A DNA stretch of 50,605 nucleotides from Candidatus Rokuibacteriota bacterium (GCA_003220315.1 QHSA01000139.1:1-50605), one strand, 5' to 3'. Counted from the stretch's first letter, positions 42,563 to 50,605 are shown. Program-made: numbers and translations. The notes: a model not told the origin generated them from the sequence alone.

Positions 42563-44850
42563 CGCGGCCTCCCGAGCGCCGCCCAGAGTCGCGCGGGCGT
42601 GAGCGGCATGTCCAGATGCGTGACGCCGAGGGGCGCCAGCGCGTCCACGGCGGCGTTCACGACGGCCGGCGGAATGGCGATGCACCCGGCCTCGCCCAGC
42701 CCCTTGGCGCCCAGCGGATTGCGGGGCGAGGGCGTGTGCATCTTCTCGAGCGTGACGGGCGGCACGTCGTCGGCGCGCGGGATCGCGTAGTCCATCAAGG
42801 TGCCGGTGAGGAGCTGCCCGTCGCGATCGTAGACGATCGCCTCGAGCAGGGTTTGGCCGAGCCCCTGCGCGAGCGCGCCGTGGAGCTGGCCCTCGGCGAG
42901 GAGCGGGTTGATCACCGTGCCGGCGTCATCCACCCACACGAGCCGCTCGATGACGAGCACGCCGGATTCGCGGTCGATCCTCACCGCCGAGACGACGGCG
43001 CCGAAGCTCCACACCTCGCCCTCCGGCTGGAAGTACGTGCTCGACTCGAGCCCGGGCGTCTCGCCGGCGGGCAACGCGTGGCCTCCTGCGTAGGCGGCGC
43101 CGGCGACGTCCTTCCACGTCACGCGCCGTTGCGGCACGCCGACCACGTGGAAGCCGCCGGGCACGTTGACCACGTCTTGGGCCGCCGCCTCGAGCAGCTT
43201 CGCGGCGATCCGCCGCCCCTTCTCGCGCACGTCGACGGCCACGCGCGCGAGGGCACCGCCGCCCAGCGCGACGCTCCGGCTGCCGAAGGTGCCGAAGCCC
43301 TCGGGCCCCGAGCGCGTGTCGCCGTGGACCACGACCACCTCTTCCGGCGAGACGCCCAGGTGGTCGGCCACGATTTGCGCGAAGGTCGTCTCGTGCCCCT
43401 GGCCGTGGGCGCTCGACCCGGTGATCGCCGTCACGCGCCCGGAGCGCTCGACCTTGATGCTGCCGCTCTCCCAGCCGAGCGCGGCGGGCTCGATGTACGA
43501 GGCGACGCCGATCCCGACGATCTCGCCCTGGGCGCGGCGCTCCGCCTGCTCCCGTTTGAGCCGTGTGTAGTCGGCCGCGGCGAGCGCGAGCTCGAGCGCC
43601 TTGCCGTAGTCGCCCGAGTCGTAGACCTGGCCCGTCACCGTCCGGAACGGGAAGCGGTCGGGCGGGACGAAGTTGCGCCGGCGGATCTCGGCGGGCTCGA
43701 GGCCGAGCGCCCGCGCCGCCGTGTCCATCAGCCGTTCGATGAAGAAGCACGCCTCCGGGCGGCCCGCGCCGCGATAGGCCGCCACCGGCGTGGTCGTCGT
43801 CAGGGCGCCGGTCACGGTGATGTCGCACGCCGGCACGACGTACGCGCCCGGCAGGAGGCGCGCGTGGTTCCACGGCGGTCCCGCGGCCGCGTTCATCAGG
43901 CAGGCGCCGAGCGGCGCGACGATGCGCGCGCGGAGCGCGGTGATGCGCCCCTCGGCGTCGAGCCCGAGCTCGCCCTCCGAGACCGCGCCGCGCGAGTGGT
44001 TCGTGGTGATCTGATCCTCGCTCCGCGTCGCCACCCACTTGAGCGGCCGCGTGAGCCGCAGGGCGAGCCAGGCCAGCAGGACCTCCTCGCGATACGGGCC
44101 GCTCTTCACGCCGAAGCCGCCGCCGACGTCGGGCGCGATCACGCGGACACGCGACTCGGGAAGCCCAAGGAGCCGCGCGACCTCGGCGCGGATGCGGAAC
44201 GGCGCCTGGCAGGAGACCCAGAGCGTCAGCTCCTCGGTGGAGGGATCGAACACGGCGAGGACGGCGCGGGGCTCGAGCGGCACGCCGGCCAGGCGCTGCT
44301 GGACCACGCGCAGCGAGACGACGCGCGCGGCCGTCCCCATCGCTGCCGCCGCATCGCCCTCACGCAGCGTGCGCGTGAAGGACCGGTTCCGCTCGATGTC
44401 GGCGAACAGGACGGGCGCGTCGGCGGCGACCGCGGCCTCGGGCTCCGGCAGCGCCGCGAGGGGCTCGTACGTCAGGTCGACGAGTTCGACGGCGTCGCGT
44501 GCACGGTACGGGTCCTCGGCGACGATCGCGGCGACGGGGGTGCCCGCGGTCCGAACGTGGGTGTCCGCGATGATCGGATGGGGTGGCACCCGCATGTCCG
44601 GCACGAGCCGGTTCACCGGCATCGGCCCGAGGTGGCGCACCTCGGCGCCGGTGACGACGGCCACCACGCCCGGCGCGCGCCGCGCGCGCGCGACGTCGAG
44701 CCGCGTGATACGCGCGTGGGCGTGCGGCGAGCGCAGCAGGACCACGTGCACGCACCCCGGCGGCCTCAGGTCGTCCACGAAGCGTCCCGCCCCGGTGAGG
44801 AGCCGGGGGTCTTCACGTCGCTTGAGGGGCTGGCCGATCCAGCCGTCCAT
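42559..44850 (-). CDS. Xanthine dehydrogenase-family molybdopterin-binding subunit
   Basis: The 763-residue large subunit matches CoxL/XdhB-type enzymes. PLKRREDPRLLTGAGRFVDD begins the hammerhead domain, VAPDVGGGFGVKSGPYREEV-like sequence (IAPDVGGGFG) marks the Mo domain, and AYRGAGR near residue 355 is the form-II-type active loop (CO dehydrogenase proper has AYxCSFR). The catalytic Glu lies in GLGEAGC near residue 720. These enzymes need a FeS and usually a FAD subunit; neither is nearby. It is probably a hydroxylase for an aromatic or heterocyclic substrate. The ATG and the preceding TGA share one base. Confidence 0.92.
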   Translation of the reverse strand: MDGWIGQPLKRREDPRLLTGAGRFVDDLRPPGCVHVVLLRSPHAHARITRLDVARARRAPGVVAVVTGAEVRHLGPMPVNRLVPDMRVPPHPIIADTHVRTAGTPVAAIVAEDPYRARDAVELVDLTYEPLAALPEPEAAVAADAPVLFADIERNRSFTRTLREGDAAAAMGTAARVVSLRVVQQRLAGVPLEPRAVLAVFDPSTEELTLWVSCQAPFRIRAEVARLLGLPESRVRVIAPDVGGGFGVKSGPYREEVLLAWLALRLTRPLKWVATRSEDQITTNHSRGAVSEGELGLDAEGRITALRARIVAPLGACLMNAAAGPPWNHARLLPGAYVVPACDITVTGALTTTTPVAAYRGAGRPEACFFIERLMDTAARALGLEPAEIRRRNFVPPDRFPFRTVTGQVYDSGDYGKALELALAAADYTRLKREQAERRAQGEIVGIGVASYIEPAALGWESGSIKVERSGRVTAITGSSAHGQGHETTFAQIVADHLGVSPEEVVVVHGDTRSGPEGFGTFGSRSVALGGGALARVAVDVREKGRRIAAKLLEAAAQDVVNVPGGFHVVGVPQRRVTWKDVAGAAYAGGHALPAGETPGLESSTYFQPEGEVWSFGAVVSAVRIDRESGVLVIERLVWVDDAGTVINPLLAEGQLHGALAQGLGQTLLEAIVYDRDGQLLTGTLMDYAIPRADDVPPVTLEKMHTPSPRNPLGAKGLGEAGCIAIPPAVVNAAVDALAPLGVTHLDMPLTPARLWAALGRPR

Positions 44851-45782
44851 CAGAACACCACGATCGGGTTGGCCGGCGAGCCCGTGCCGCCCACGACCGG
44901 GAGGGGCGCGATGACCAGCATGAACTCGTCACGCCGCTCGTCGGCGCACGCCCGCGCGAGAGGCTCGAGGAGCGCGTTGTCGAGCAGGGCCACCCCGTAG
45001 GCGAAGAGCGCCGCGTGCACGGCCCACGGGATGTCGTAGCCGATCGGCAGGTGATCGAGCATGTCCCAGACGAGCACGCTCACGTCGTGGTCGCGCAGGA
45101 ACGGCAGACACGAGACGTGCAGCCCCGGCCGCTCGATCGGTCCGGGCCCGAAGGGACGGCTGTAGGGTCGGTCGGGGTTCTCCGCCTGCCACGCCTCCCG
45201 CCCGCAGGAGACGCAGACCGCGTCCCCGGGCTCGAGCGTGATCCCGCGCTTGGTCAGGATGTCCTCCAGCTCCCACCCGTGCACGGGCGTCTCCTGCGTC
45301 ACGCACGGAACCCCGCGATGGCGCGGCACGTCGAGCATCACCCCCCGTGTGAGGATGCCATCGGCCCAGTGCTCGATCGCGCCGAAGGTCGCGCCGTCGA
45401 ACGTGATCTCCTTCCGGGGGTCGCGCCCGTTCCACATCGCCTCATCGTCCCAGGTGTGGCAGAGCGCGTCGATGTGCGTCGAGGCGACGCCGTGATAAAA
45501 GATGCCGTAGTAGTCCGCCGCGAAGCCGCCCCTGCCGCGCGGGAGCGTCCGCATGTAGTGCTGTGCGGGAAACGCGTTGTTGGGGCCCGGCTCCTTGGGG
45601 AACGGCCGGCTCAGCGAGACCGCGCGGCCGCTCCGGACCAGGCGCGCCGCCGCCGCGCGCTTGGCGGGCGTGACGAGATTGAGCGCGCCCACCTGGTCGT
45701 CCTTGCCCCACCGCCCCCAGTTCCGGCGGTCACGGATGTACGCGCGCACGTCCTTCTCTGTCGGTAATGGCCGTTCGGGCAT
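44850..45782 (-). CDS. Cyclase-family metal-dependent hydrolase (copy 2)
   Basis: The 310-residue protein shows NWGRWGKDDQVGALNLV near residue 16, THIDALCHTWDD with an intact HxDxxxH metal motif near residue 112, and ends IAPLPVVGGTGSPANPIVV. It is a paralog of copy 1 at 39586-40524, where the first His is Gln. It leads a tight three-gene unit (cyclase, molybdenum hydroxylase, amidohydrolase). GGAGGAGG lies before the ATG. Confidence 0.9.
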   Translation of the reverse strand: MPERPLPTEKDVRAYIRDRRNWGRWGKDDQVGALNLVTPAKRAAAARLVRSGRAVSLSRPFPKEPGPNNAFPAQHYMRTLPRGRGGFAADYYGIFYHGVASTHIDALCHTWDDEAMWNGRDPRKEITFDGATFGAIEHWADGILTRGVMLDVPRHRGVPCVTQETPVHGWELEDILTKRGITLEPGDAVCVSCGREAWQAENPDRPYSRPFGPGPIERPGLHVSCLPFLRDHDVSVLVWDMLDHLPIGYDIPWAVHAALFAYGVALLDNALLEPLARACADERRDEFMLVIAPLPVVGGTGSPANPIVVF

Positions 45783-45939
45783 GTCCTCCTCCGAGCCGGC
45801 GGGACGGGCCGCCGCATCGATCGTACTGAGCGGGCATAGTAACAGGCCGCGGCGCTGCCGGGGCGAGTCGCCACGCTCCTGGGGTTCGGTGCCCGCCGGG
45901 TCGGTGAAGACCGAGTCGTACGAGTCTGCGAACCCAGGC

Positions 45940-46620
45940 TCACGCGATGATCGGATGCTCCTTCGTGATGATGAACGGCGGATCGGGCGTGATGAAGTTG
46001 GCCTCGTCTGCCCGCACGCGCGCGTACTCCGGCGTGGCGGCCGACACGCGCATCGCCTGGGTGTCGTCGAACCACGTGATGGCGACGCCGTCGTAGCCGG
46101 GCGCCCGCCCCGCCTCGTAGGCCGCGCGCCGTGTGTGGCTCTGCACGTAGCGCCGCACCACGGGGATGCGCGCCGCCAGGGGCCCGTGGACCCGGTACCA
46201 GTACTGCTGGAAGCGGTCGACCTCCATCCCGGGCTTGCGGGTCACGAATTCGACGTTCTTCACGCCGTCCGCCGGCACGGCGCCGTCCTTGACGACGTGC
46301 TCCTCGGTGATGATCAGGCCCATGGTCGAGCGTTCGATGAACCGCGCCTCGTCCGCCTGGACCGTCGCGTATGCCGCGGTCCCGGCCAGGGCACGCATCG
46401 CGCCGGTGTCGTCGAACCAGAGTTCCGCGATCCCGTCGTAGACGGGCTCGCCCTTGCGATACGCGGACGGCAAGGTGTGCGACTGGACGTACCGGCGAAT
46501 GCCCGGCAGCTTGACGACGACCTCAGGATGGGCGGTCCGCCAGTAGGCCTGGAAGGCGTCGACGGACATCCCCGCCTTGCGCTTGAAGAACGAAACGGCC
46601 TTGACCATCCCGGAGATCAT
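45940..46620 (-). CDS. EthD-like protein with two fused domains
   Basis: The 226-residue protein is two EthD/YciI-type domains in tandem: KAVSFFKRKAGMSVDAFQAY (about 7-26) and KNVEFVTRKPGMEVDRFQQYW (about 120-140) match each other, each followed by RRYVQSHT, YDGVA/YDGIA, and DEANFI/DEARFI. Single-domain relatives are dimeric ferredoxin-like folds in ring-cleaving and ether-degrading pathways. AGGAGG eight bases before the ATG fixes the start. It is upstream of the cyclase unit with 157 bases between. Confidence 0.88.
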   Translation of the reverse strand: MISGMVKAVSFFKRKAGMSVDAFQAYWRTAHPEVVVKLPGIRRYVQSHTLPSAYRKGEPVYDGIAELWFDDTGAMRALAGTAAYATVQADEARFIERSTMGLIITEEHVVKDGAVPADGVKNVEFVTRKPGMEVDRFQQYWYRVHGPLAARIPVVRRYVQSHTRRAAYEAGRAPGYDGVAITWFDDTQAMRVSAATPEYARVRADEANFITPDPPFIITKEHPIIA

Positions 46621-46765
46621 ACCGCGGGCCTCCTAGTCACCTCGTTCCGGTAACTGCCCGGTCCTACACCAGGACTTTTACGTTTCGAATTCGATGGTTC
46701 TCCTAATTTCCGGAACGCTGGATCGGGCCTAGCCTTGCGTCATCTGACTCCGACGGAGGCAGTAG

Positions 46766-46990
46766 GTGACCTGGCTGGTCCTCATCGTCTCGCGCATGGA
46801 GCCTACCCGATACACTTACCTCAAGCATGCATTCGCCAACGACGTCATCGACGTGGTCTTCGACCGGCGCGTTGCGGACCGGCGCCGGCACCAGGAGTCA
46901 ATCGCAGTCGAGAAGCGCCACAGGGAGCGGCGCCAACGAGACATCACCAGGGATCTCAAGGAGCTCGGCTGGGCTCTCGTGAGGCGATAG
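46766..46990 (+). CDS. Small arginine-rich protein (DRR-type domain)
   Basis: The 74-residue protein has GTG at 46766 and GGAGG at 46755-46759 upstream. It begins TWLVLIVSRMEPTRYTYLKH and continues with an unusual charged section: FDRRVADRRR, then RHRERRQRD, then LKELGWALVRR. The same order and spacing occur in the C-terminal 75 residues of the next gene (LVIAAPDRQELYEYFKRKL, RERRAADRR, RRRQNRR, FGFAIV), so it is a separate domain. The family is not one I can name. Confidence 0.65.
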   Translation: MTWLVLIVSRMEPTRYTYLKHAFANDVIDVVFDRRVADRRRHQESIAVEKRHRERRQRDITRDLKELGWALVRR

Positions 46991-47136
46991 GCGCGAACGA
47001 TCCTTGGTCAGAAACGCTGGGTTGAAAATGATCGTCCGGCCAGAAACTCACCAGGCTCCCTCCTGGTCGAATCACAGAAGTCATTGATCTTTCTGGAAAT
47101 CCCATTCCGGTATCAGATTTGCCCCAGCGTCTTGCC

Positions 47137-47748
47137 ATGGATGGCTCCGCGCCCCGCGATGTCGGGCGTCCGTCTAAGATGGTGCCGTACGCGCCTCAGG
47201 TTGCAGAGTGGCTCCGCGAGGATCCCACCCTCTCGGGCGCCAAGATCCTGCAGCGTATCCGGCGCGCCGGCTATCGCGGCGGCAAGAGCGCGCTCTACGA
47301 GTTCGTGAGGCGGCTGAGGGTGCCTGGGTCAGGATATCGACGCTGCCCGGGGTGCCGTGCCTTGCTCCGGGACAGCACCGGGACCTGCCCGCACTGTGGA
47401 CTGAGCTTGCGCTCCACATCGTCTTCTCCGGCCCTGCTCCCGGCCGATGCCCCTGGGGGGAGTCGCGAGGAGAGAGGGGCAATGGCCGGCCCCCATGCGT
47501 CCGCCGTACCCGCCGGCGAGCGGTACCTGGTCATCGCCGCCCCAGACCGTCAGGAGCTCTACGAGTACTTCAAGCGGAAGTTGGGCCGCGCCGCTGGCAT
47601 CGAGATCGTACGCGAGCGGCGCGCGGCCGACCGGCGCACGCCCGCGACCACGCCGCCGCTCGACCGCCGGCGCCAGAACCGGCGGGCTCGGCCCGGGCTC
47701 GACGCCGAGCTGCGGGCCTTCGGCTTCGCGATCGTAATCCGAGACTGA
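47137..47748 (+). CDS. IS21-like HTH, zinc ribbon and DRR-domain fusion protein
   Basis: The 203-residue protein from ATG 47137 (a TTG at 47119 is possible; no ribosome site decides) has three parts. Residues 8-62 (GRPSKMVPYAPQVAEWLRED, then GAKILQRIRRAGYRGGKSALYEFVRRLR) resemble the DNA-binding part of IS21-type transposase IstA. Residues 68-88 are a C4 zinc ribbon (CPGCRALL and CPHCGLSL). Residues 125-203 match the small protein upstream. No transposase catalytic core follows. It may be a domesticated regulator or a decayed insertion fused to a local gene. Confidence 0.6.
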   Translation: MDGSAPRDVGRPSKMVPYAPQVAEWLREDPTLSGAKILQRIRRAGYRGGKSALYEFVRRLRVPGSGYRRCPGCRALLRDSTGTCPHCGLSLRSTSSSPALLPADAPGGSREERGAMAGPHASAVPAGERYLVIAAPDRQELYEYFKRKLGRAAGIEIVRERRAADRRTPATTPPLDRRRQNRRARPGLDAELRAFGFAIVIRD

Positions 47749-47755
47749 TCCCGCT

Positions 47756-48388
47756 TCAGTTCCCCTTCGGGCCACTCCGAGACGCTGGGACGTCGATAGT
47801 GAAGTGCGCTTCGGTTGTCCGGCCCAGGCGGCCGTTGATCGGCAGAATATCTTGCGGGCAGGCGGAGAAGGCGATCACGAGGTCCATCTCCGCGTGAAGC
47901 ACCGCGTAGCTGCCGGGCGGGGACACCGGTTCGCCCCACGCCAGGCGCCCGTCCGGCGTCCACGGAATGTTCATGAACAGGTTGAGCGACGGCGGAGTCG
48001 CCGGGATCGCGAGGCCGAGAGCGGCGAGCGCGGCGTGCAGGTTGTCCTGGCAGTTGTCGTGATGGCCTTCGACGCCCAGCAGGCCGTAGCGCTGCACGTC
48101 ACAGGGCGCCATCAGCGTGTCGTGAGCGCACCCCGACGTGTCCTCGACCAGCGTCAGGATCGGGCGCCGCCGGTTCGTGACGAACGTGTCGCCGACGGCG
48201 GCCGCCAGCTTCATGAACCACGCGCGGCTCGCCTCCATCGACATCCACTCGGTCAGGTCGCGCGCGTTGAACGCCCAGGCGTCGACCACCTGGGTGCCGT
48301 GGGTGTTCACGACCCTGATGCGCTGCCCGGCGCCGACGCGCGCCGCCTTGCCCCGGCGGGCGGGGATCGTCACGAGCTCAGGGCTCAC
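47756..48388 (-). CDS. DUF1989 (urea carboxylase-associated) protein, short form
   Basis: The 210-residue protein from GTG 48388 (GGGAGG upstream) shows the DUF1989 features: GKAARVGAGQRIRVVNTHGTQVVDAWAF near residue 10-40, GCAHDTLMAPCD near residue 86, GHHDNCQDNL near residue 107, and SLNLFMNIPW near residue 133. DUF1989 proteins are found beside urea carboxylase/allophanate hydrolase and aminomethyl-transfer-like enzymes, but none of those genes lies here. It belongs with the second copy immediately upstream. Confidence 0.88.
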   Translation of the reverse strand: MSPELVTIPARRGKAARVGAGQRIRVVNTHGTQVVDAWAFNARDLTEWMSMEASRAWFMKLAAAVGDTFVTNRRRPILTLVEDTSGCAHDTLMAPCDVQRYGLLGVEGHHDNCQDNLHAALAALGLAIPATPPSLNLFMNIPWTPDGRLAWGEPVSPPGSYAVLHAEMDLVIAFSACPQDILPINGRLGRTTEAHFTIDVPASRSGPKGN

Positions 48389-48478
48389 CGGCCCTCCCTT
48401 TTTTCGGCGCTCGAGCGCCGGCTTTGCCGGCGCAACCCGATTCTGGGGGTGGCTCGGAGGGGGCCATCTAGGCCCCCT
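48389..48478. other. Three inverted repeats between the two DUF1989 genes
   Basis: CGGCGCTCGAGCGCCG at 48405-48420 is a perfect palindrome. GCGCCGGC-TTT-GCCGGCGC at 48415-48433 is a perfect hairpin overlapping it, so the two are alternative structures. AGGGGGCC-ATCTA-GGCCCCCT at 48458-48478 is a third stem overlapping the stop of the upstream gene. They could stabilise or attenuate the message; no T-run is present in the direction of transcription. Confidence 0.45.
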
Positions 48479-49304
48479 TCGAAGTAAACCCGTGCCCCCC
48501 GCGGTAGTCCGAGGGCTGCGGCGGGACCCAGCCGGTGCGGAGTTGCGGGCTCGGCTCCCAGATCTCCACGGTGAGGGGGCGGCAGGTCGCGAGGGGATCG
48601 CCCGCGTCGGGCCCCCACACCTGCACCGAAAGGTCGCCGTGGGGGCACACCGAGATGGCGCAGAGGACGTCGATCTCCGCGAAGAACTCGATGAAGTCCC
48701 CCGCCTTCGCCGGGCTCGGCTTGACCCAGTAGCGGCCGTCGGCGGTGAGGCCCGTGACCTGGAAGACGTTGAGCACGTCGTGCACGTCGAGCTCGGTAAG
48801 GTGGTACGGAGCGACCGCGCGCACGAGGTTACTGTGGCAGCAGAGGTCGAACTCCTCCCCGTGGTTGAGGAGCTTGTGCACGTAGGGATCGCAGCGGGTG
48901 CCGAGCAGGTCGTGGCAGCCACCGCCGTCGGCATCGCGGCCGTACTGGATGCTGTCGCGCGTGATCGTCAGCATCGGCCGGAGGTACGGCAGGCACGACC
49001 AGAGCCGGTCGAAGGTCGTGAGATGCGACCGGTGGAGCTGGCGCGTGCGCGCGGCCCAGAAGCGCTCTCTCGGATTGTCGAGGTTCCAGACGTTGAGGTC
49101 CGCCACCTGCGGCCCCTCGGCGGCCACGATGCGGAAGAGCTGTCCGGCCCGCACGGGCCACGCCCGGCCCGAGCGCCTGGGGACGACGAACCGCTCGACG
49201 AGCGAGCGCGTGCCGGCCTCGCCCGCGAGGCGCTCGTAGAGCGCGCGGTCGACGTCCAGCGGTGAGCCCGGCTTCGCTTCGTAGATCACGCGCGGTCGCG
49301 TCAT
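48468..49304 (-). CDS. DUF1989 (urea carboxylase-associated) protein, long form
   Basis: The 278-residue protein has an N-terminal extension of about 45 residues, then DUF1989 features: SGRAWPVRAGQLFRIVAAEG, PQVADLNVWNLD near residue 66, GGGCHDLLGTRCDPY near residue 126, CHSNLVRAV and DVLNVFQVTGL near residue 185. It also has ISVCPHGDLSVQVWGPD. It pairs with the short form downstream, probably as one transcript. The start ATG follows GGTGAGGTGG. Function is not established. Confidence 0.88.
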   Translation of the reverse strand: MTRPRVIYEAKPGSPLDVDRALYERLAGEAGTRSLVERFVVPRRSGRAWPVRAGQLFRIVAAEGPQVADLNVWNLDNPRERFWAARTRQLHRSHLTTFDRLWSCLPYLRPMLTITRDSIQYGRDADGGGCHDLLGTRCDPYVHKLLNHGEEFDLCCHSNLVRAVAPYHLTELDVHDVLNVFQVTGLTADGRYWVKPSPAKAGDFIEFFAEIDVLCAISVCPHGDLSVQVWGPDAGDPLATCRPLTVEIWEPSPQLRTGWVPPQPSDYRGGHGFTSKGA

Positions 49305-49412
49305 CGGCCCACCTCACCGCACCACCGTTGACAACGGAGAAGGCTCATAGTCTCATACCGGCCAACCCGGATGAGGGCCAGCATCATAGCGCCGATCAGG
49401 GAGGATGAGCCC

Positions 49413-50605
49413 ATGAGACTGTGGCGGATCACGGCCGTCGTCGTCGCGCTTCTCGGTGTCGCCGTCTTCCTCGCCGATGCCGACGCCCAGCAGTGCCCGA
49501 AGGGCAAGCTCCGGCTCTACACCTCGTGGCCGATGCAGGGGGCGATGATCCCCGAGGGCACGGGCATGAAGAACGGCGTCGACCTCGCGGTGTCCGAGGT
49601 CGACGGCGTGGTGGCGGGCCACTGTCTCGAGGTCGTCAACCTGGACGACGCCTCGCCGCAGACGGGCAAGTGGGACGGCGCGGTCGAGGCCGAGAACGCG
49701 AACAAGGCCGTCGGCGACCCGCTGGCGATCGTCTACATCGGCACCTACAACTCGGGCGCCGCCAAGGTTTCGATCCCCATCACCAACCGCGCCCACATGG
49801 CCCAGGTCACGCCGGCCAACACCTACCCCGGACTGACCAAGAAGCGCGGGGCCGCCCCCGGCGAGCCGGAGATCTACCGTCCGGGCGGGTTCGCGAACTA
49901 CTTCCGCCCGATCCCGGCCGACGACATCCAGGGCGCGGTGGGCGCGAAGTGGGCCAAGCGTCTCGGCGTCAAGAAGGTCTACATCCTCAACGACCAGGAG
50001 CTCTACGGCAAAGGGATCGCCGACGTCTTCGAGGCGACCGCCAAGAAGATCGGACTGCCGGTCGTCGCCAACGAGGGCATCGACTGGAAGCAGCCCGACC
50101 AGAAGCCGGTGCTGACGAAGGTCCGCGCGTCGGGCGCCGACCTCGTCTATCTGGGCGGCGTCATCGAGACGGGCGCCCAGGTCGTCATCAGACAGATGAA
50201 GGAGGTCGGCCTCGTCTCGCCGCGGACCCGCTTCCTGGGACCGGACGGGCTCCTCGAGGAGGAGCTGCTGAAAGGCGCCACGTGCGACGCCGCCCTCAGC
50301 ACGGACATGCGGATCACGTTCGCCGGCTTGCCGTTCGAGAAGATGCGGGGCGTCGGCGCCAAGACGTACGAAGCGTACAAGGCGAAGTTCGGCAAGGAGC
50401 CGACCTCGTACGCGCTCTACGCGGCCGAGGGCACCCGGGTCATCATCGACGCGATCCGCCGGACCGCGCCGCAGCTGGAGCGCGCGAAGGACGTCACCGA
50501 GAAGCGCGAGGCCCTGCGCAAAGCGATCGCGTCCACGAAGCACTTCGAGGGCATCAACGGCAAGTGGAGCTTCGACGAGAACGGTGACGTCGATTACGAC
50601 ACGAT
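49413..50605 (+). CDS. ABC substrate-binding protein, branched-chain amino acid type (partial, runs off the window)
   Basis: The frame is open from ATG 49413 (GGGAGGATGAGCCC upstream) to the window end, 397 residues so far. It starts with a signal peptide (RITAVVVALLGVAVFLADA). The mature part matches the LivJ-type periplasmic fold: KLRLYTSWPMQGAMIPEGTG, IGTYNSGAAKVSIPITNRAHM near residue 108, GVKKVYILNDQELYGKGIAD near residue 185 and ALYAAEGTRVIIDAIRRT near residue 333. It is divergent from the DUF1989 pair and may bind a nitrogen compound; this is inference. The permease and ATPase genes would follow outside the window. Confidence 0.93.
   Translation, partial: MRLWRITAVVVALLGVAVFLADADAQQCPKGKLRLYTSWPMQGAMIPEGTGMKNGVDLAVSEVDGVVAGHCLEVVNLDDASPQTGKWDGAVEAENANKAVGDPLAIVYIGTYNSGAAKVSIPITNRAHMAQVTPANTYPGLTKKRGAAPGEPEIYRPGGFANYFRPIPADDIQGAVGAKWAKRLGVKKVYILNDQELYGKGIADVFEATAKKIGLPVVANEGIDWKQPDQKPVLTKVRASGADLVYLGGVIETGAQVVIRQMKEVGLVSPRTRFLGPDGLLEEELLKGATCDAALSTDMRITFAGLPFEKMRGVGAKTYEAYKAKFGKEPTSYALYAAEGTRVIIDAIRRTAPQLERAKDVTEKREALRKAIASTKHFEGINGKWSFDENGDVDYDT

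Noticed and set aside
42559-44850. Aerobic CO dehydrogenase (CoxL)
   Set aside because: The active loop reads AYRGAGR, the form-II type, instead of AYxCSFR, so a CO-oxidising role is unlikely.

Overview
The window is GC-rich bacterial chromosome with frequent GTG starts and very compact spacing. No gene names the host. The mix of housekeeping islands with many scattered ABC-transporter, amidase, cyclase and CoA-transferase genes is the style of Candidatus Rokubacteria / Methylomirabilota (NC10) genomes; this is an inference from gene content, not proof.

Layout. 1-4.2 kb: a VanZ-like membrane protein, then a minus-strand unit rlmD > DppB-type permease > DppC-type permease. 4.3-10.5 kb: a plus-strand housekeeping run with a DciA-like protein, a TPR lipoprotein, a LolB-like lipoprotein, ispE, tRNA-Gln, prs, rplY (Ctc) and pth. 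10.5-11.8 kb: a minus-strand ion antiporter. 11.8-18.4 kb: a macromolecular-synthesis operon, rpsU-mutS2-dnaG-rpoD, followed by a CAT-anticodon tRNA. 18.7-21.3 kb: a zinc-ribbon coiled-coil protein, RNase HI, a DUF1835 protein and the RNase P RNA. 21.3-23.1 kb: a small accessory patch with a truncated serine recombinase, a GIY-YIG protein and two lipoproteins. 23.2-33.5 kb: a CoA transferase, a Tim44-domain protein, a sugar-type ABC importer (binding protein plus two permeases, no ATPase), two paralogous universal stress proteins, an FAD monooxygenase and an oligopeptide-type binding protein. 33.8-37.6 kb: an acetolactate-synthase-like enzyme, an amidase and a heme-oxygenase-like putative diiron oxidase. 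37.6-39.6 kb: two cell-envelope proteins and an RluA-type pseudouridine synthase. 39.6-46.6 kb: a probable catabolic cluster with two cyclase-family hydrolases, an SDR, an amidohydrolase, a molybdenum hydroxylase large subunit without its partners, and a double-EthD protein. 46.8-50.6 kb: two proteins sharing an arginine-rich domain (one fused to an IS21-like HTH and a zinc ribbon), two DUF1989 proteins and the start of a branched-chain-amino-acid-type binding protein.

The most unusual signal is a family of short GC-rich tandem repeats at three loci: about 1627-1800 (two units of 87 bp), 3662-3805 (three units of 48 bp) and 18446-18662 (about 2.6 units of 84 bp). All three share one core and lie in the same orientation. 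The 48-bp form sits in frame inside rlmD and adds about 50 residues to the enzyme between its third and fourth iron-sulfur cysteines. All unit lengths are multiples of three. This looks like a mobile or amplifying small repeat that can colonise genes without breaking them.
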